This document shows, in pieces, positions 1 through 4,869 of a DNA stretch of 7,435 nt. Source of the stretch: Bacillota bacterium (GTDB lineage Bacteria; Bacillota; Bacilli; Bacillales_B; DSM-18226); contig JAKACS010000144.1 in the NCBI GenBank assembly GCA_021821235.1, positions 1 through 7,435 on the forward strand, in the 5' to 3' direction. The notes under the pieces were generated by a model, which had not been told where the DNA came from, ran no database searches, and saw nothing but the letters and a program-made list of their open reading frames with translations. Within the stretch, counting starts at the first letter, position 1, and the number at the start of each line of letters is the position of its first letter. The position numbers and the translations under genes were made by a program.

Positions 1-203
1 CCGACAAGTGCATAGACGATCATCGCAATCGCGCCTAACCTGCTCCCAAGAACGACACCTGCTAAAATGGCAAAAAAAGTTTGCAATGTAATCGGTACCC
101 CTCCAACAACGAAAAACGGTGCAATTGATGTAATGTTCGCTCCAATTGCCATAAGCGCCACAAACATTCCTGCAAGAGTAATGTCAATCGTTTTAAGTCT
201 CAT
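1..203 (-). CDS. bioY: BioY, biotin ECF transporter substrate-binding protein (5' part only)
   Basis: This is the membrane-embedded S component that captures biotin. It works alone or with the EcfT and EcfA1/A2 energy-coupling module. The visible 67 codons run off the left edge of the window, so the remaining two thirds of the protein cannot be seen. They begin MRLKTIDITLAGMFVALMAI and continue through a conserved BioY stretch (GANITSIAPFF, then GGVPITLQTFFAILAG, then GSRLGAIAMIVYALVG), with hydrophobic membrane segments at about residues 9-20 and 38-66. The ATG at 203 follows a strong TTTGGAGGAT ribosome binding site at normal spacing. A sigma-A promoter overlapping a BirA dyad lies directly upstream, which independently supports a biotin-related role. 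Family identification is from remembered sequence similarity, and I am confident in it. Confidence 0.93.
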   Translation of the reverse strand, partial: MRLKTIDITLAGMFVALMAIGANITSIAPFFVVGGVPITLQTFFAILAGVVLGSRLGAIAMIVYALV

Positions 204-238
204 TTTTTATCCTCCAAAATGATATTTGTACTAAATTT

Positions 239-267
239 AGAATACTTGCTTAGCGAATATATGTCAA
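239..267 (-). promoter_or_regulatory. Sigma-A-type promoter of bioY
   Basis: Reading the minus strand, a perfect -35 box TTGACA (267-262) is separated by 17 bp from a -10 box TATTCT (244-239), about 35 bp before the bioY start codon. The -35 box lies inside one arm of the BirA-like dyad, so repressor binding would directly block RNA polymerase. Confidence 0.75.
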
Positions 268-291
268 CCTATTTTACTATTTAGTTAACAA
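261..291 (-). promoter_or_regulatory. BirA-type operator for biotin repression
   Basis: On the minus strand the sequence is TTGTTAAC, 15 bp, GTTGACAT. The two arms are inverted copies with two differences (TTGTTAAC against ATGTCAAC). The form, a TTGTTAAC-like arm, about 15 bp and its inverse, is the known Gram-positive BirA recognition pattern, as I remember it from regulon studies. The right arm contains the TTGACA -35 box of the bioY promoter. The inference is that bioY is repressed by biotinoyl-AMP-loaded BirA when biotin is plentiful. Confidence 0.8.
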
Positions 292-313
292 ATATAAGTT
301 CGGAGATAAAAAA

Positions 314-342
314 ACTACAGGATCGCAAATGGATCCTGCAGT
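314..342 (-). terminator. Intrinsic terminator after the MltG-like gene
   Basis: An 11-bp stem (ACTGCAGGATC pairing with GATCCTGTAGT, one G-U pair) with a 7-nt loop is followed on the minus strand by a run of T. It lies just beyond the stop codon of the MltG-like gene. The opposite side is also flanked by a T run on the plus strand, so it could work in both directions. It separates the upstream two-gene operon from the bioY promoter. Confidence 0.85.
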
Positions 343-355
343 CTGTTTTTTAAAT

Positions 356-850
356 TTATTTTTTGAAAATTGTTGCGATGACTTGGTCATAGGACATTTC
401 ACTATCGACGACAAACGTACCTGGGCGTAAATTATTTTGTAAACCCCTGCTTTCAATATCCTTTGAGAAGTTAAAAGCGTTTTGAATGATATTCGCTTTT
501 TGCAGTGCGTTACCGACATCGATACTAGTCATTCCATCCGCAACATTAATCACGGCCTTATAGACAATCTTATTGGATGAATTGTCAGCAGAAGAGGAGT
601 CTTTCTTGCTGGACTGTGCTGCTTTTTTAAGATTGTTGTCATATTCGTCCTTTTTTTGCACGATATATCCTGCCGCAGCGAGTTTATCCTTCATCTGGCT
701 CTCTGAAAGTTGTACTGCAGTTGGCTGCTTAGCTATTGGCTTCGGATCAGCTTTAGCGGCATTGCCATTTCCGAAAAAATAAACCCCGGCAATCACACTG
801 GTAGAAAGAAAGATCCCTGCTGCAAAGCTGCCCATTTTGTTAAATCTCAT
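356..850 (-). CDS. Membrane-anchored protein with an MltG/YceG-type LysM-like domain only
   Basis: This is a predicted 164-residue protein. An N-terminal membrane segment lies at about residues 7-26. A charged linker rich in Ser, Lys and Asp follows at about 70-97. A C-terminal module at about 99-164 (VINVADGMTS at its start, then LRPGTFVVDSEMSYDQVI) matches the LysM-like part that precedes the catalytic domain in endolytic transglycosylase MltG, with its usual 'p.GmtS.dig..L...' and 'l.pGtf...' pattern. The catalytic transglycosylase region is absent, so it should not be called an enzyme; a peptidoglycan-binding or scaffold role is an inference. The start is uncertain. ATG at 850 leaves 11 nt to GGGG in AAAGGGGAAA, GTG at 856 leaves 5 nt, and ATG at 859 leaves only 2 nt. 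All of these overlap the end of the preceding gene, which implies translational coupling. Homologues are often misnamed aminodeoxychorismate lyase. Confidence 0.8.
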   Translation of the reverse strand: MRFNKMGSFAAGIFLSTSVIAGVYFFGNGNAAKADPKPIAKQPTAVQLSESQMKDKLAAAGYIVQKKDEYDNNLKKAAQSSKKDSSSADNSSNKIVYKAVINVADGMTSIDVGNALQKANIIQNAFNFSKDIESRGLQNNLRPGTFVVDSEMSYDQVIATIFKK

Positions 851-1220
851 TTGCACCATTTCCCCTTTCATCCGGCTGTACCTGAAATGGAGCAAGCATC
901 TGGCTAATTTCACTTTCCGATACTTGTTTTTTCTTGGCTATGCTATCAATCGAATAGCCGCGTTTATATAAATCTAGCACCTCGCGAAGAAATTGCAATT
1001 CGCTTTGGGAAAGCTGAATCCCTGCTTCTTTTAAAATTATTTCCATACTCAGTTCAATATTTCGAATTGATTCTTGCAAATCATTGAGATCTTTAACGAG
1101 TTCGATATGTGCCATATCGATCCTTTTCTGTTCTTCCTTCGCTGCTTTTAATGATTTTATACTAGACAGAATCAGCAATATAGCTGATAGACCAAACAGC
1201 ACGGCTAATGTCCATCCCAT
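840..1220 (-). CDS. Small membrane protein with coiled coil and HTH-like C-terminus
   Basis: This 126-residue protein starts at ATG 1220, with AAGGAGGT about 10 nt upstream. An N-terminal membrane segment at about residues 3-20 is followed by a charged helical stretch at about 24-65 with coiled-coil character. A C-terminal segment at about 76-112 (EVLDLYKRGYSIDSIAKKKQ, then VSESEISQML) reads like a helix-turn-helix. The same order (one membrane helix, coiled coil, terminal 'LY..G.s...IA' helix-turn-helix-like motif) is seen in small Bacillus proteins of the SwrB/DUF6115 and DUF2802 type, but I cannot claim membership. The gene overlaps the start of the MltG-like gene, and the pair probably acts together at the membrane or cell wall. 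Function is unknown. Confidence 0.8.
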   Translation of the reverse strand: MGWTLAVLFGLSAILLILSSIKSLKAAKEEQKRIDMAHIELVKDLNDLQESIRNIELSMEIILKEAGIQLSQSELQFLREVLDLYKRGYSIDSIAKKKQVSESEISQMLAPFQVQPDERGNGANEI

Positions 1221-1264
1221 TGAAACTTTACCTCCTTCTTGAAAAAAAATCTTAACATTGTTAT

Positions 1265-1293
1265 ATTATAAAGCCAAAAAGCAATTTTTTCGA
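1265..1293 (-). promoter_or_regulatory. Probable promoter of the two-gene membrane operon
   Basis: On the minus strand a consensus -10 box TATAAT (1270-1265) lies 17 bp after TCGAAA (1293-1288), which matches four of six bases of the -35 consensus. The start codon is about 45 bp downstream. The perfect -10 box is the main support. Confidence 0.45.
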
Positions 1294-1347
1294 TTAAATT
1301 CTATTAAATACGAAAAAAGTTGTGTAGTTTTGACAAATTGCGGAATG

Positions 1348-1386
1348 AAAAAAACCGTGAATAGCTGTCATCACAACTGTTCACGG
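1348..1386 (-). terminator. Intrinsic terminator after the OsmC-family gene
   Basis: On the minus strand, CCGTGAA pairs with TTCACGG. After one mismatch the stem continues as AGTTGT with ACAGCT (one G-U pair), closing on a four-base GATG loop. Seven T residues follow immediately. It lies 15 bp past the OsmC-family stop codon and isolates that gene from the operon to its left. Confidence 0.9.
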
Positions 1387-1400
1387 CCGATTAGAAACAG

Positions 1401-1829
1401 TTAGTTCAAATTTTTTACTTCTCCACCATTGATGGAATAGCTTGCGGTTATATTCGAGTTTAGTGAATGGGCAACTGAACAATATTTATCCTTTGATAGT
1501 TGAATCGCTCTGATTACTTTATCTTCCGGAAGATCCCCTTCTAATGCATAATGGATATTGATATCGGTAAACCGTTTTGGATGATCATCGGCGCGGTTTC
1601 CTTCAACTTCCATTGAAAAAGCGGTTGGATTCAAGCGCATTTTATGCAGGATGGAAATAATATCAATCCCTGTACAGCCGGCAACCGCATTTAACAGCAA
1701 TTCCGTTGGTCTTGCCCCACTGTTTGTTCCACCAATTGCCTCTGCTGCATCTATCCGAATTTCATGTCCGGATGGCGTTGTACTTTTAAATGCCATCTTT
1801 TCTGTCCATTGTATCGTTGTTTTCATCAT
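1401..1829 (-). CDS. OsmC/Ohr-family thiol protein
   Basis: This 142-residue protein belongs to the OsmC superfamily, whose characterised members reduce organic hydroperoxides or related oxidants with a pair of cysteines. The two conserved cysteines are present: Cys52 in AVAGCTGIDI and Cys117 in KDKYCSVAHSL. The family's 'GTNSGARPTELLLNAVAGC' helix entry and the 'CSVAHSL' signature are both intact. The length is normal. The start is the first of two adjacent ATGs, 9 nt after AGGAG (1843-1839). It is a single-gene unit with its own terminator. The sequence does not show whether the substrate is a hydroperoxide or something else, since this branch differs from classical Ohr. It lies next to a persulfide dioxygenase and a glutaredoxin-like gene, which suggests a thiol-stress role, but that is inference from context. 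Confidence 0.9.
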   Translation of the reverse strand: MMKTTIQWTEKMAFKSTTPSGHEIRIDAAEAIGGTNSGARPTELLLNAVAGCTGIDIISILHKMRLNPTAFSMEVEGNRADDHPKRFTDINIHYALEGDLPEDKVIRAIQLSKDKYCSVAHSLNSNITASYSINGGEVKNLN

Positions 1830-1857
1830 GTAATATCACTCCTATGAAATGGTTGAG

Positions 1858-1896
1858 GATCGTCTAAGGTCTTGCTTTCAAACGACCTTCTCGATC
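1858..1896 (-). promoter_or_regulatory. Dyad in the leader of the OsmC-family gene
   Basis: An imperfect inverted repeat has outer arms GATCG/CGATC and inner arms AAGGTC/GACCTT around a 12-bp centre. It lies between the probable promoter (1908-1935) and the ribosome binding site at 1839-1843, so it would be in the 5' untranslated RNA. There is no adjacent T run on the minus strand, so it is not a simple terminator. It could be an operator or an RNA hairpin. What binds it cannot be told. Confidence 0.5.
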
Positions 1897-1907
1897 ACTT
1901 CTCTTAT

Positions 1908-1935
1908 TTTATAATTTTTTATGTAAAACCTGCAA
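1908..1935 (-). promoter_or_regulatory. Possible promoter of the OsmC-family gene
   Basis: On the minus strand TTGCAG (1935-1930), 16 bp and TATAAA (1913-1908) form a sigma-A-like arrangement with a good -10 and a half-matching -35 box. The dyad at 1858-1896 falls just downstream of the expected transcription start. Confidence 0.35.
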
Positions 1936-1952
1936 AAAATTCTGTTCATCAC

Positions 1953-1989
1953 AAAATGATCCCCCGCCATTTTCGCAGAGGATCATTTT
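1953..1989 (-). terminator. Intrinsic terminator after the persulfide dioxygenase gene
   Basis: AAAATGATCC pairs perfectly with GGATCATTTT, and the stem extends inward by five more pairs including G-U pairs around a short loop. The final TTTT of the stem is the only U tract on the minus strand. It starts a few bases after the stop codon at 1994. It may also act in the plus direction because the left arm begins with AAAA. Confidence 0.75.
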
Positions 1990-1993
1990 ATGT

Positions 1994-3376
1994 TTAATCC
2001 CTTTTAGTTGGCATTCCTGCTTTTTCCCACGCCGAGAACCCACCTTCTAAGTTCAAAACATCGAATCCTTTTGCTTGAAGAAGGCTTGCGCCAATGGCAG
2101 ATCTTCCCCCGCCTTGACATTGAGTGATGATCTTTTTATCTTTCGGTAACGAATTCAAATTATCTGTTAAATTTCCTAGCATATTGTGATACGCTCCAGG
2201 AATGTGGCCGGCATCCCATTCACTTTGATTACGAACATCCACCACAAAGTACTCATCATCATCAATCAGTTCTCTTGCTTCTGTTACCGAAACATTCTGA
2301 TAGGTTTCCAAATCGGAACCAAGTTCTTCAATTGGAATATATCCAGTCAGCCGATCAAGTCCAATCGATTGCAACGCTTTTTTAATATCAGGTACATCTT
2401 CTTTGGAAGCAATTAAAATGATATCACGATCATAACGTAACAGCCAGCCGGCCCAATTGACAAATGATTGATTGAATGGAATGTTGATCGAACCTTTCAC
2501 GTGTCCTGCTGCAAAATCCTTTGCTGGCCTCGCATCGACAAGATCGGTATGATTTGGTACAGGAAGCGACGTCTGAGGGGTCTCTTCGTTTTTTAGAAGA
2601 TCCGGTCCCAGTTTGTTCAGCTTTTTCATTTGGGCAAAATATTTAGGCGGTTCCGGTTGACCTTCAAGCAATGCCTCAACGAATTTATCCTCGGCTTTTA
2701 TTTGGAATGCCCAATTGAATTGTTTTTCATAGCCAAGTGTTGACATTGGTACAGCACCTAAAGACTTCCCACAAGCACTCCCAGCACCATGAGCCGGCCA
2801 AACCTGCAAATAATCCGGCAGATCTTCAACTTTTTGAAGGGATGCAAACATTTGCTTAGCACCTGCTTGCGAAGTGCCTGTAACGCCTGCCGCTTTTTCA
2901 AGCAAATCCGGACGGCCGACATCTCCTACAAACAGGAAATCCCCTGTAAACATTCCCATTGGAGCTTTTGCCCCTCCACCTTCATCCGTCAGCAAAAATG
3001 AAATACTTTCAGGGGTATGTCCAGGTGTATGCAAAACTTTAAAATGGATATTTCCAACCTTAAAAGTCGATCCATCTTTTAAAAGTTCATGAGGATAATC
3101 TTTTGCATAAGTATATTTCCAATCTTTATCACCTTCATCTGATAAATACAGCTTTGCTCCATTGCGGTGCGCCAGTTCTCTAGCTCCTGATAAATAGTCA
3201 GCATGGATATGGGTTTCAGCAGTACCAACAATTTCAAAGCCTTCTCTTCGAGCGATTTCCATATATGGCTCAATATTTCTGGCTGGATCAATCACGATCG
3301 CATCCCCTGTTCGCTGACAGCCAACAAAATAGGACATATGGGCAAGCCTTTCATCAAAAAATGATCGAAAATACAT
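1994..3376 (-). CDS. CstB-type persulfide dioxygenase fused to two rhodanese domains
   Basis: This 460-residue cytosolic enzyme is expected to oxidise low-molecular-weight persulfides to sulfite and move sulfane sulfur through a rhodanese domain, detoxifying excess sulfide. The N-terminal metallo-beta-lactamase fold (about residues 1-245) has THIHAD (His56, His58, Asp60), HTPGHTPES (His116, His120), FTGDFLFVGDVGRPDL (Asp146, Asp152) and His196, as in ETHE1-type persulfide dioxygenases. A first rhodanese domain (about 272-350) has lost its catalytic cysteine; the loop reads LIASKED. The second (about 360-457) is intact, with Cys420 in the QCQGGGRSA loop. Cys20 and Cys202 match cysteines I recall in Staphylococcus aureus CstB, which has the same three-part layout. 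The start is ATG 3376, preceded by GGGAGG at 7-nt spacing. An in-frame ATG at 3424 would give 16 extra residues but has no such site and would cover the regulatory region. Single-gene unit. Confidence 0.93.
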   Translation of the reverse strand: MYFRSFFDERLAHMSYFVGCQRTGDAIVIDPARNIEPYMEIARREGFEIVGTAETHIHADYLSGARELAHRNGAKLYLSDEGDKDWKYTYAKDYPHELLKDGSTFKVGNIHFKVLHTPGHTPESISFLLTDEGGGAKAPMGMFTGDFLFVGDVGRPDLLEKAAGVTGTSQAGAKQMFASLQKVEDLPDYLQVWPAHGAGSACGKSLGAVPMSTLGYEKQFNWAFQIKAEDKFVEALLEGQPEPPKYFAQMKKLNKLGPDLLKNEETPQTSLPVPNHTDLVDARPAKDFAAGHVKGSINIPFNQSFVNWAGWLLRYDRDIILIASKEDVPDIKKALQSIGLDRLTGYIPIEELGSDLETYQNVSVTEARELIDDDEYFVVDVRNQSEWDAGHIPGAYHNMLGNLTDNLNSLPKDKKIITQCQGGGRSAIGASLLQAKGFDVLNLEGGFSAWEKAGMPTKRD

Positions 3377-3428
3377 CAATCTTCCTCCCTTAGCAGTTGA
3401 TATGCTTACGGAATGTACAAGCAATGTG

Positions 3429-3472
3429 ATATTCCGTATAGGATCTATATACCCCGTATCGTATCTTTTTAA
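3429..3472 (-). promoter_or_regulatory. Candidate promoter with paired G-rich dyads, possible CsoR/CstR-family operator
   Basis: On the minus strand, ATACGGGGTAT (3459-3449, a perfect ATAC/GTAT dyad) and ATACGGAATAT (3439-3429) are near-copies exactly 20 bp apart, two helical turns. A weak promoter TTAAAA, 17 bp, TATAGA (3472-3467 and 3449-3444) would place the first dyad in the spacer and the second at the transcription start. Short G-tract dyads flanked by AT are the style of site bound by CsoR-family repressors, and the family member CstR controls cst genes in staphylococci. Assignment to that family is inference; no regulator gene is in the window. Confidence 0.4.
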
Positions 3473-3658
3473 AAGTAGAGTATTTTTGGAAAACGTAAAA
3501 ATGCTTCAAGCAATGCGTAAACATTCTGCAAGATTGCCTACCATTAGTGTGTCTTTTGCAGCAAAGTTCATACTTAAATGGATCTCCTAAACAAAAGGTG
3601 CTGAAGCTACAATTAGAAAACTCGTGAAGGTTATCCACAAAGTAAACTAGATAACGAA

Positions 3659-3688
3659 AAGAAGACCGTATTTCGGTACAGTCTTCTT
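3659..3688 (-). terminator. Intrinsic terminator after the glutaredoxin-like gene
   Basis: On the minus strand AAGAAGAC pairs with GTCTTCTT, then one G-U pair and GTA with TAC, around a six-base CCGAAA loop. The stem ends in TTCTTTT. It begins 12 bp after the glutaredoxin-like stop codon and separates this gene from the persulfide dioxygenase region to its left. Confidence 0.85.
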
Positions 3689-3700
3689 GGTTGAACTGGC

Positions 3701-3973
3701 TTACTTTTCCTGGAGGATCCTTTTTAGTACTTTTTCATTTACTTCAAAACCGATAAATACTTTTGGTTTTTTTAACAAGCCGGCAAAACCGCCATCTTTA
3801 ATAACAAATGCTGGAACGATTTTGGTCCCAGTACGTTCCTTCAATTCAGCTTCTTTTTCAGGCTGTTTGGTTAAATCAATTTCGGTATAGGAAATTTCGT
3901 TTTTCGAAAGAAACTCTTTCGCTGCCATGCAATCTGTTCAGGTTGGTCTTGTATATAGAATAATTTCCCTCAT
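3701..3973 (-). CDS. Glutaredoxin-like protein with in-frame TGA at the first catalytic cysteine (candidate selenoprotein)
   Basis: Read through its TGA, this encodes a complete 90-residue glutaredoxin/NrdH-like thiol oxidoreductase. ATG 3973 sits 8 nt after GAGGTG, an ordinary strong signal. The first strand reads MREIILYTRPT. Codon 12 (3940-3938) is TGA, and TDC follows, so the expected CxxC active site reads U-T-D-C with Cys15 as the resolving cysteine. The frame continues as MAAKEFLSKNE, then IDLTKQP. It keeps the cis-proline motif TKIVP (Pro54) and ends with VFIGFEVNEKVLKRIL, the usual 'GF....l..ll' helix. There are no other stops. A conventional caller would start at ATG 3928, which lacks a ribosome binding site and would delete strand 1 and the active site. 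A hairpin downstream fits a bacterial SECIS element. The segment GGFAGLLKKPK (about 61-71) is an unusual insertion before the last strand. If selenocysteine is not inserted, this is a nonsense pseudogene. Confidence 0.75.
3905..3921 (-). promoter_or_regulatory. SECIS-like hairpin downstream of the in-frame TGA
   Basis: The mRNA has CGAAAGA (3921-3915) pairing perfectly with UCUUUCG (3911-3905) around the loop GUU. There are 23 nt between the UGA and the loop. From memory, bacterial SECIS models require a short stem, a small apical loop with G in one of its first two positions, and a UGA-to-loop distance of about 16-37 nt; all three are met. A 7-bp stem with a 3-nt loop can arise by chance in coding DNA, so the position matters more than the hairpin itself. 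Confidence 0.5.
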
Positions 3974-4006
3974 CCTTGCTGCACCTCTTCTTTATGGATT
4001 GCTTTT

Positions 4007-4036
4007 ATTTTACCTTTATTTTTGAAAGCCATCCAA
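4007..4036 (-). promoter_or_regulatory. Weak possible promoter of the glutaredoxin-like gene
   Basis: On the minus strand TTGGAT (4036-4031), 18 bp and TAAAAT (4012-4007) precede the GAGGTG ribosome binding site of the glutaredoxin-like gene by about 20 bp. The -10 box matches five of six bases, the -35 box three of six. It lies just beyond the stop of the LysE remnant, where a new promoter would be expected. Confidence 0.3.
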
Positions 4037-4067
4037 TCATTGAACCGCAACATCCTATTTTTAGCAA

Positions 4068-4314
4068 TCAGAGAGTTTTTTGCAACAATTTTATTAATTC
4101 AACTAAAAATTGCCCGCCAAATCCAAGCAAAAAAATACCGGCAAAACGTTATTGCTCTTAAAAGATTCTCCTTCAATCGTTTTTTCGTAAAATGAATGGC
4201 TAAACCTAATAGAAAATTCCAAATTAATAAGCCAAGTAAAACCCAAAATCCAATAGTGTAGCACTGCATAAAGAAGTTCCATTTTTTCCGCTCCTCATCC
4301 CGCTTGTCCTTCAC
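4068..4314 (-). pseudogene. C-terminal remnant of a LysE-family amino-acid exporter, frameshifted
   Basis: Two reading frames together resemble the last third of a LysE/RhtB-type transporter. The first gives a membrane helix IGFWVLLGLLIWNFLLGLAI and then a basic loop FTKKRLKENLLRAI. At about 4149 the family's expected next residues (N, then R-F/I-S/A-G) continue in another frame as RFAGIFLLGFGGQFLVELIK, ending LLQKTL and a stop at 4070-4068. Joining them needs a two-base insertion, or removal of one base, at the AATAACG site. The N-terminal two thirds are missing; no matching sequence is visible upstream. The first frame can start at GTG 4314 but has no ribosome binding site. Another frame has ATG 4282 with a GAGGAG site 8 nt upstream and 59 codons, but its product looks like nothing recognisable. 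I therefore regard the stretch as a decaying remnant. Confidence 0.65.
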
Positions 4315-4359
4315 TACTATATGCTGGGGAGAGTTTGAAACATGCTATAACAATGCAAA

Positions 4360-4384
4360 CCTCCAGTTTTAAAATAACTGGAGG
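4360..4384. terminator. Hairpin, possible terminator
   Basis: CCTCCAGTT and AACTGGAGG form a perfect 9-bp stem with a 7-base loop. Neither side has a strong adjacent T run: TTTGCATTGTT on the minus strand, and six T residues only after about 11 bases on the plus strand. It lies 150 bp beyond the stop of the 82-residue gene and just upstream of the LysE remnant, so it may end the former's transcript. The orientation is uncertain. Confidence 0.4.
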
Positions 4385-4537
4385 CGGCATTAGTGTTTTT
4401 TAGCAAAATAAATTGTTGAGATTGGCGAAGACTGTGGGAATTGAGTGAGTTAATCATCGTCTATTGGTTTGCCGTTCTTTGGGTGTTTTTATTCGTGGAC
4501 GTGAAAAGTTTTCGAAATAGACTTGTTTCTGAATATA

Positions 4538-4786
4538 TTATCCAATCTGCTCATCCTGATTTTCTTGGCTCAACAATGATTTTTTGTTGGTCATTGGTGT
4601 TAATTCAGATCTTTTCAGCAAATATTGAAAATGCTGGATCGGCATCGAACCATATCCTTTTCCTTCAGCAAGGGTAAATTGAATGGTAACTCCATTGTTT
4701 CTGATCACAGTTAATGACTCTGCTGAATTATAATAGCCTTTAATTGTACTTGAAATCTGGTATCTCGTTCCGGCATCAATTGACAT
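4538..4786 (-). CDS. Hypothetical 82-residue protein
   Basis: I do not recognise this protein. ATG 4786 is preceded by a near-perfect AAGGAGGGG site at about 5-nt spacing, which is the main reason to believe it. There is no signal peptide, membrane segment or cysteine. Residues 1-57 alternate polar and hydrophobic positions in a way that suggests short beta strands (YQISSTIKGYY, SLTVIRNNGVTIQFTLA), with a glycine-rich turn EGKGYGS. The tail (about 62-82) is hydrophilic and rich in Asn, Gln and Glu and is probably disordered. It stands alone, between an intrinsic-terminator-like hairpin upstream and the LysE remnant downstream. A small cytosolic accessory or binding protein is all that can be suggested. 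Confidence 0.65.
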   Translation of the reverse strand: MSIDAGTRYQISSTIKGYYNSAESLTVIRNNGVTIQFTLAEGKGYGSMPIQHFQYLLKRSELTPMTNKKSLLSQENQDEQIG

Positions 4787-4869
4787 AGCAACCCCTCCTT
4801 AAATTTTTTTACTTTTATTAGTATGGTGTCTCGTTCTTTTATTCATACCTTTTTTTGCTAAAAAGAAAA

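Noticed and set aside
1651..1833. Plus-strand frame opposite the OsmC-family gene
   Set aside because: Shadow frame of a well-supported gene, with no ribosome binding site.
3506..3571. A 21-codon minus-strand frame (MNFAAKDTLMVGNLAECLRIA... cut at TGA) with GGAG 12 nt upstream, between the glutaredoxin-like and persulfide dioxygenase genes
   Set aside because: Very short, weakly spaced ribosome binding site, no recognised sequence, and no attenuator hairpin after it. A leader peptide is possible but cannot be supported; the rest of 3473-3658 shows no other feature.
3390..3638. Cysteine-rich 82-codon minus-strand frame in the leader of the persulfide dioxygenase gene
   Set aside because: GTG start without a ribosome binding site, runs through the probable promoter and dyads and past the real gene's ribosome binding site, and resembles no family.
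3701..3928. Glutaredoxin-like gene read as a 75-residue protein starting at ATG 3928
   Set aside because: No ribosome binding site before this ATG, and the product would lack the first strand and the whole active site, while a well-placed start exists at 3973 in the same frame.
4103..4282. 59-codon minus-strand frame starting at ATG 4282 with GAGGAG 8 nt upstream
   Set aside because: The product is not recognisable, whereas the other two frames of the same DNA together give a LysE-type C-terminus; the GAGGAG falls within the Asp-Glu-Glu codons of the first of those frames.
4441..4677. Plus-strand frame with a hydrophobic N-terminus (SELIIVYWFAVLWVFLFVDV)
   Set aside because: Starts at TTG with no ribosome binding site and its second half is antisense to the better supported 82-residue gene.
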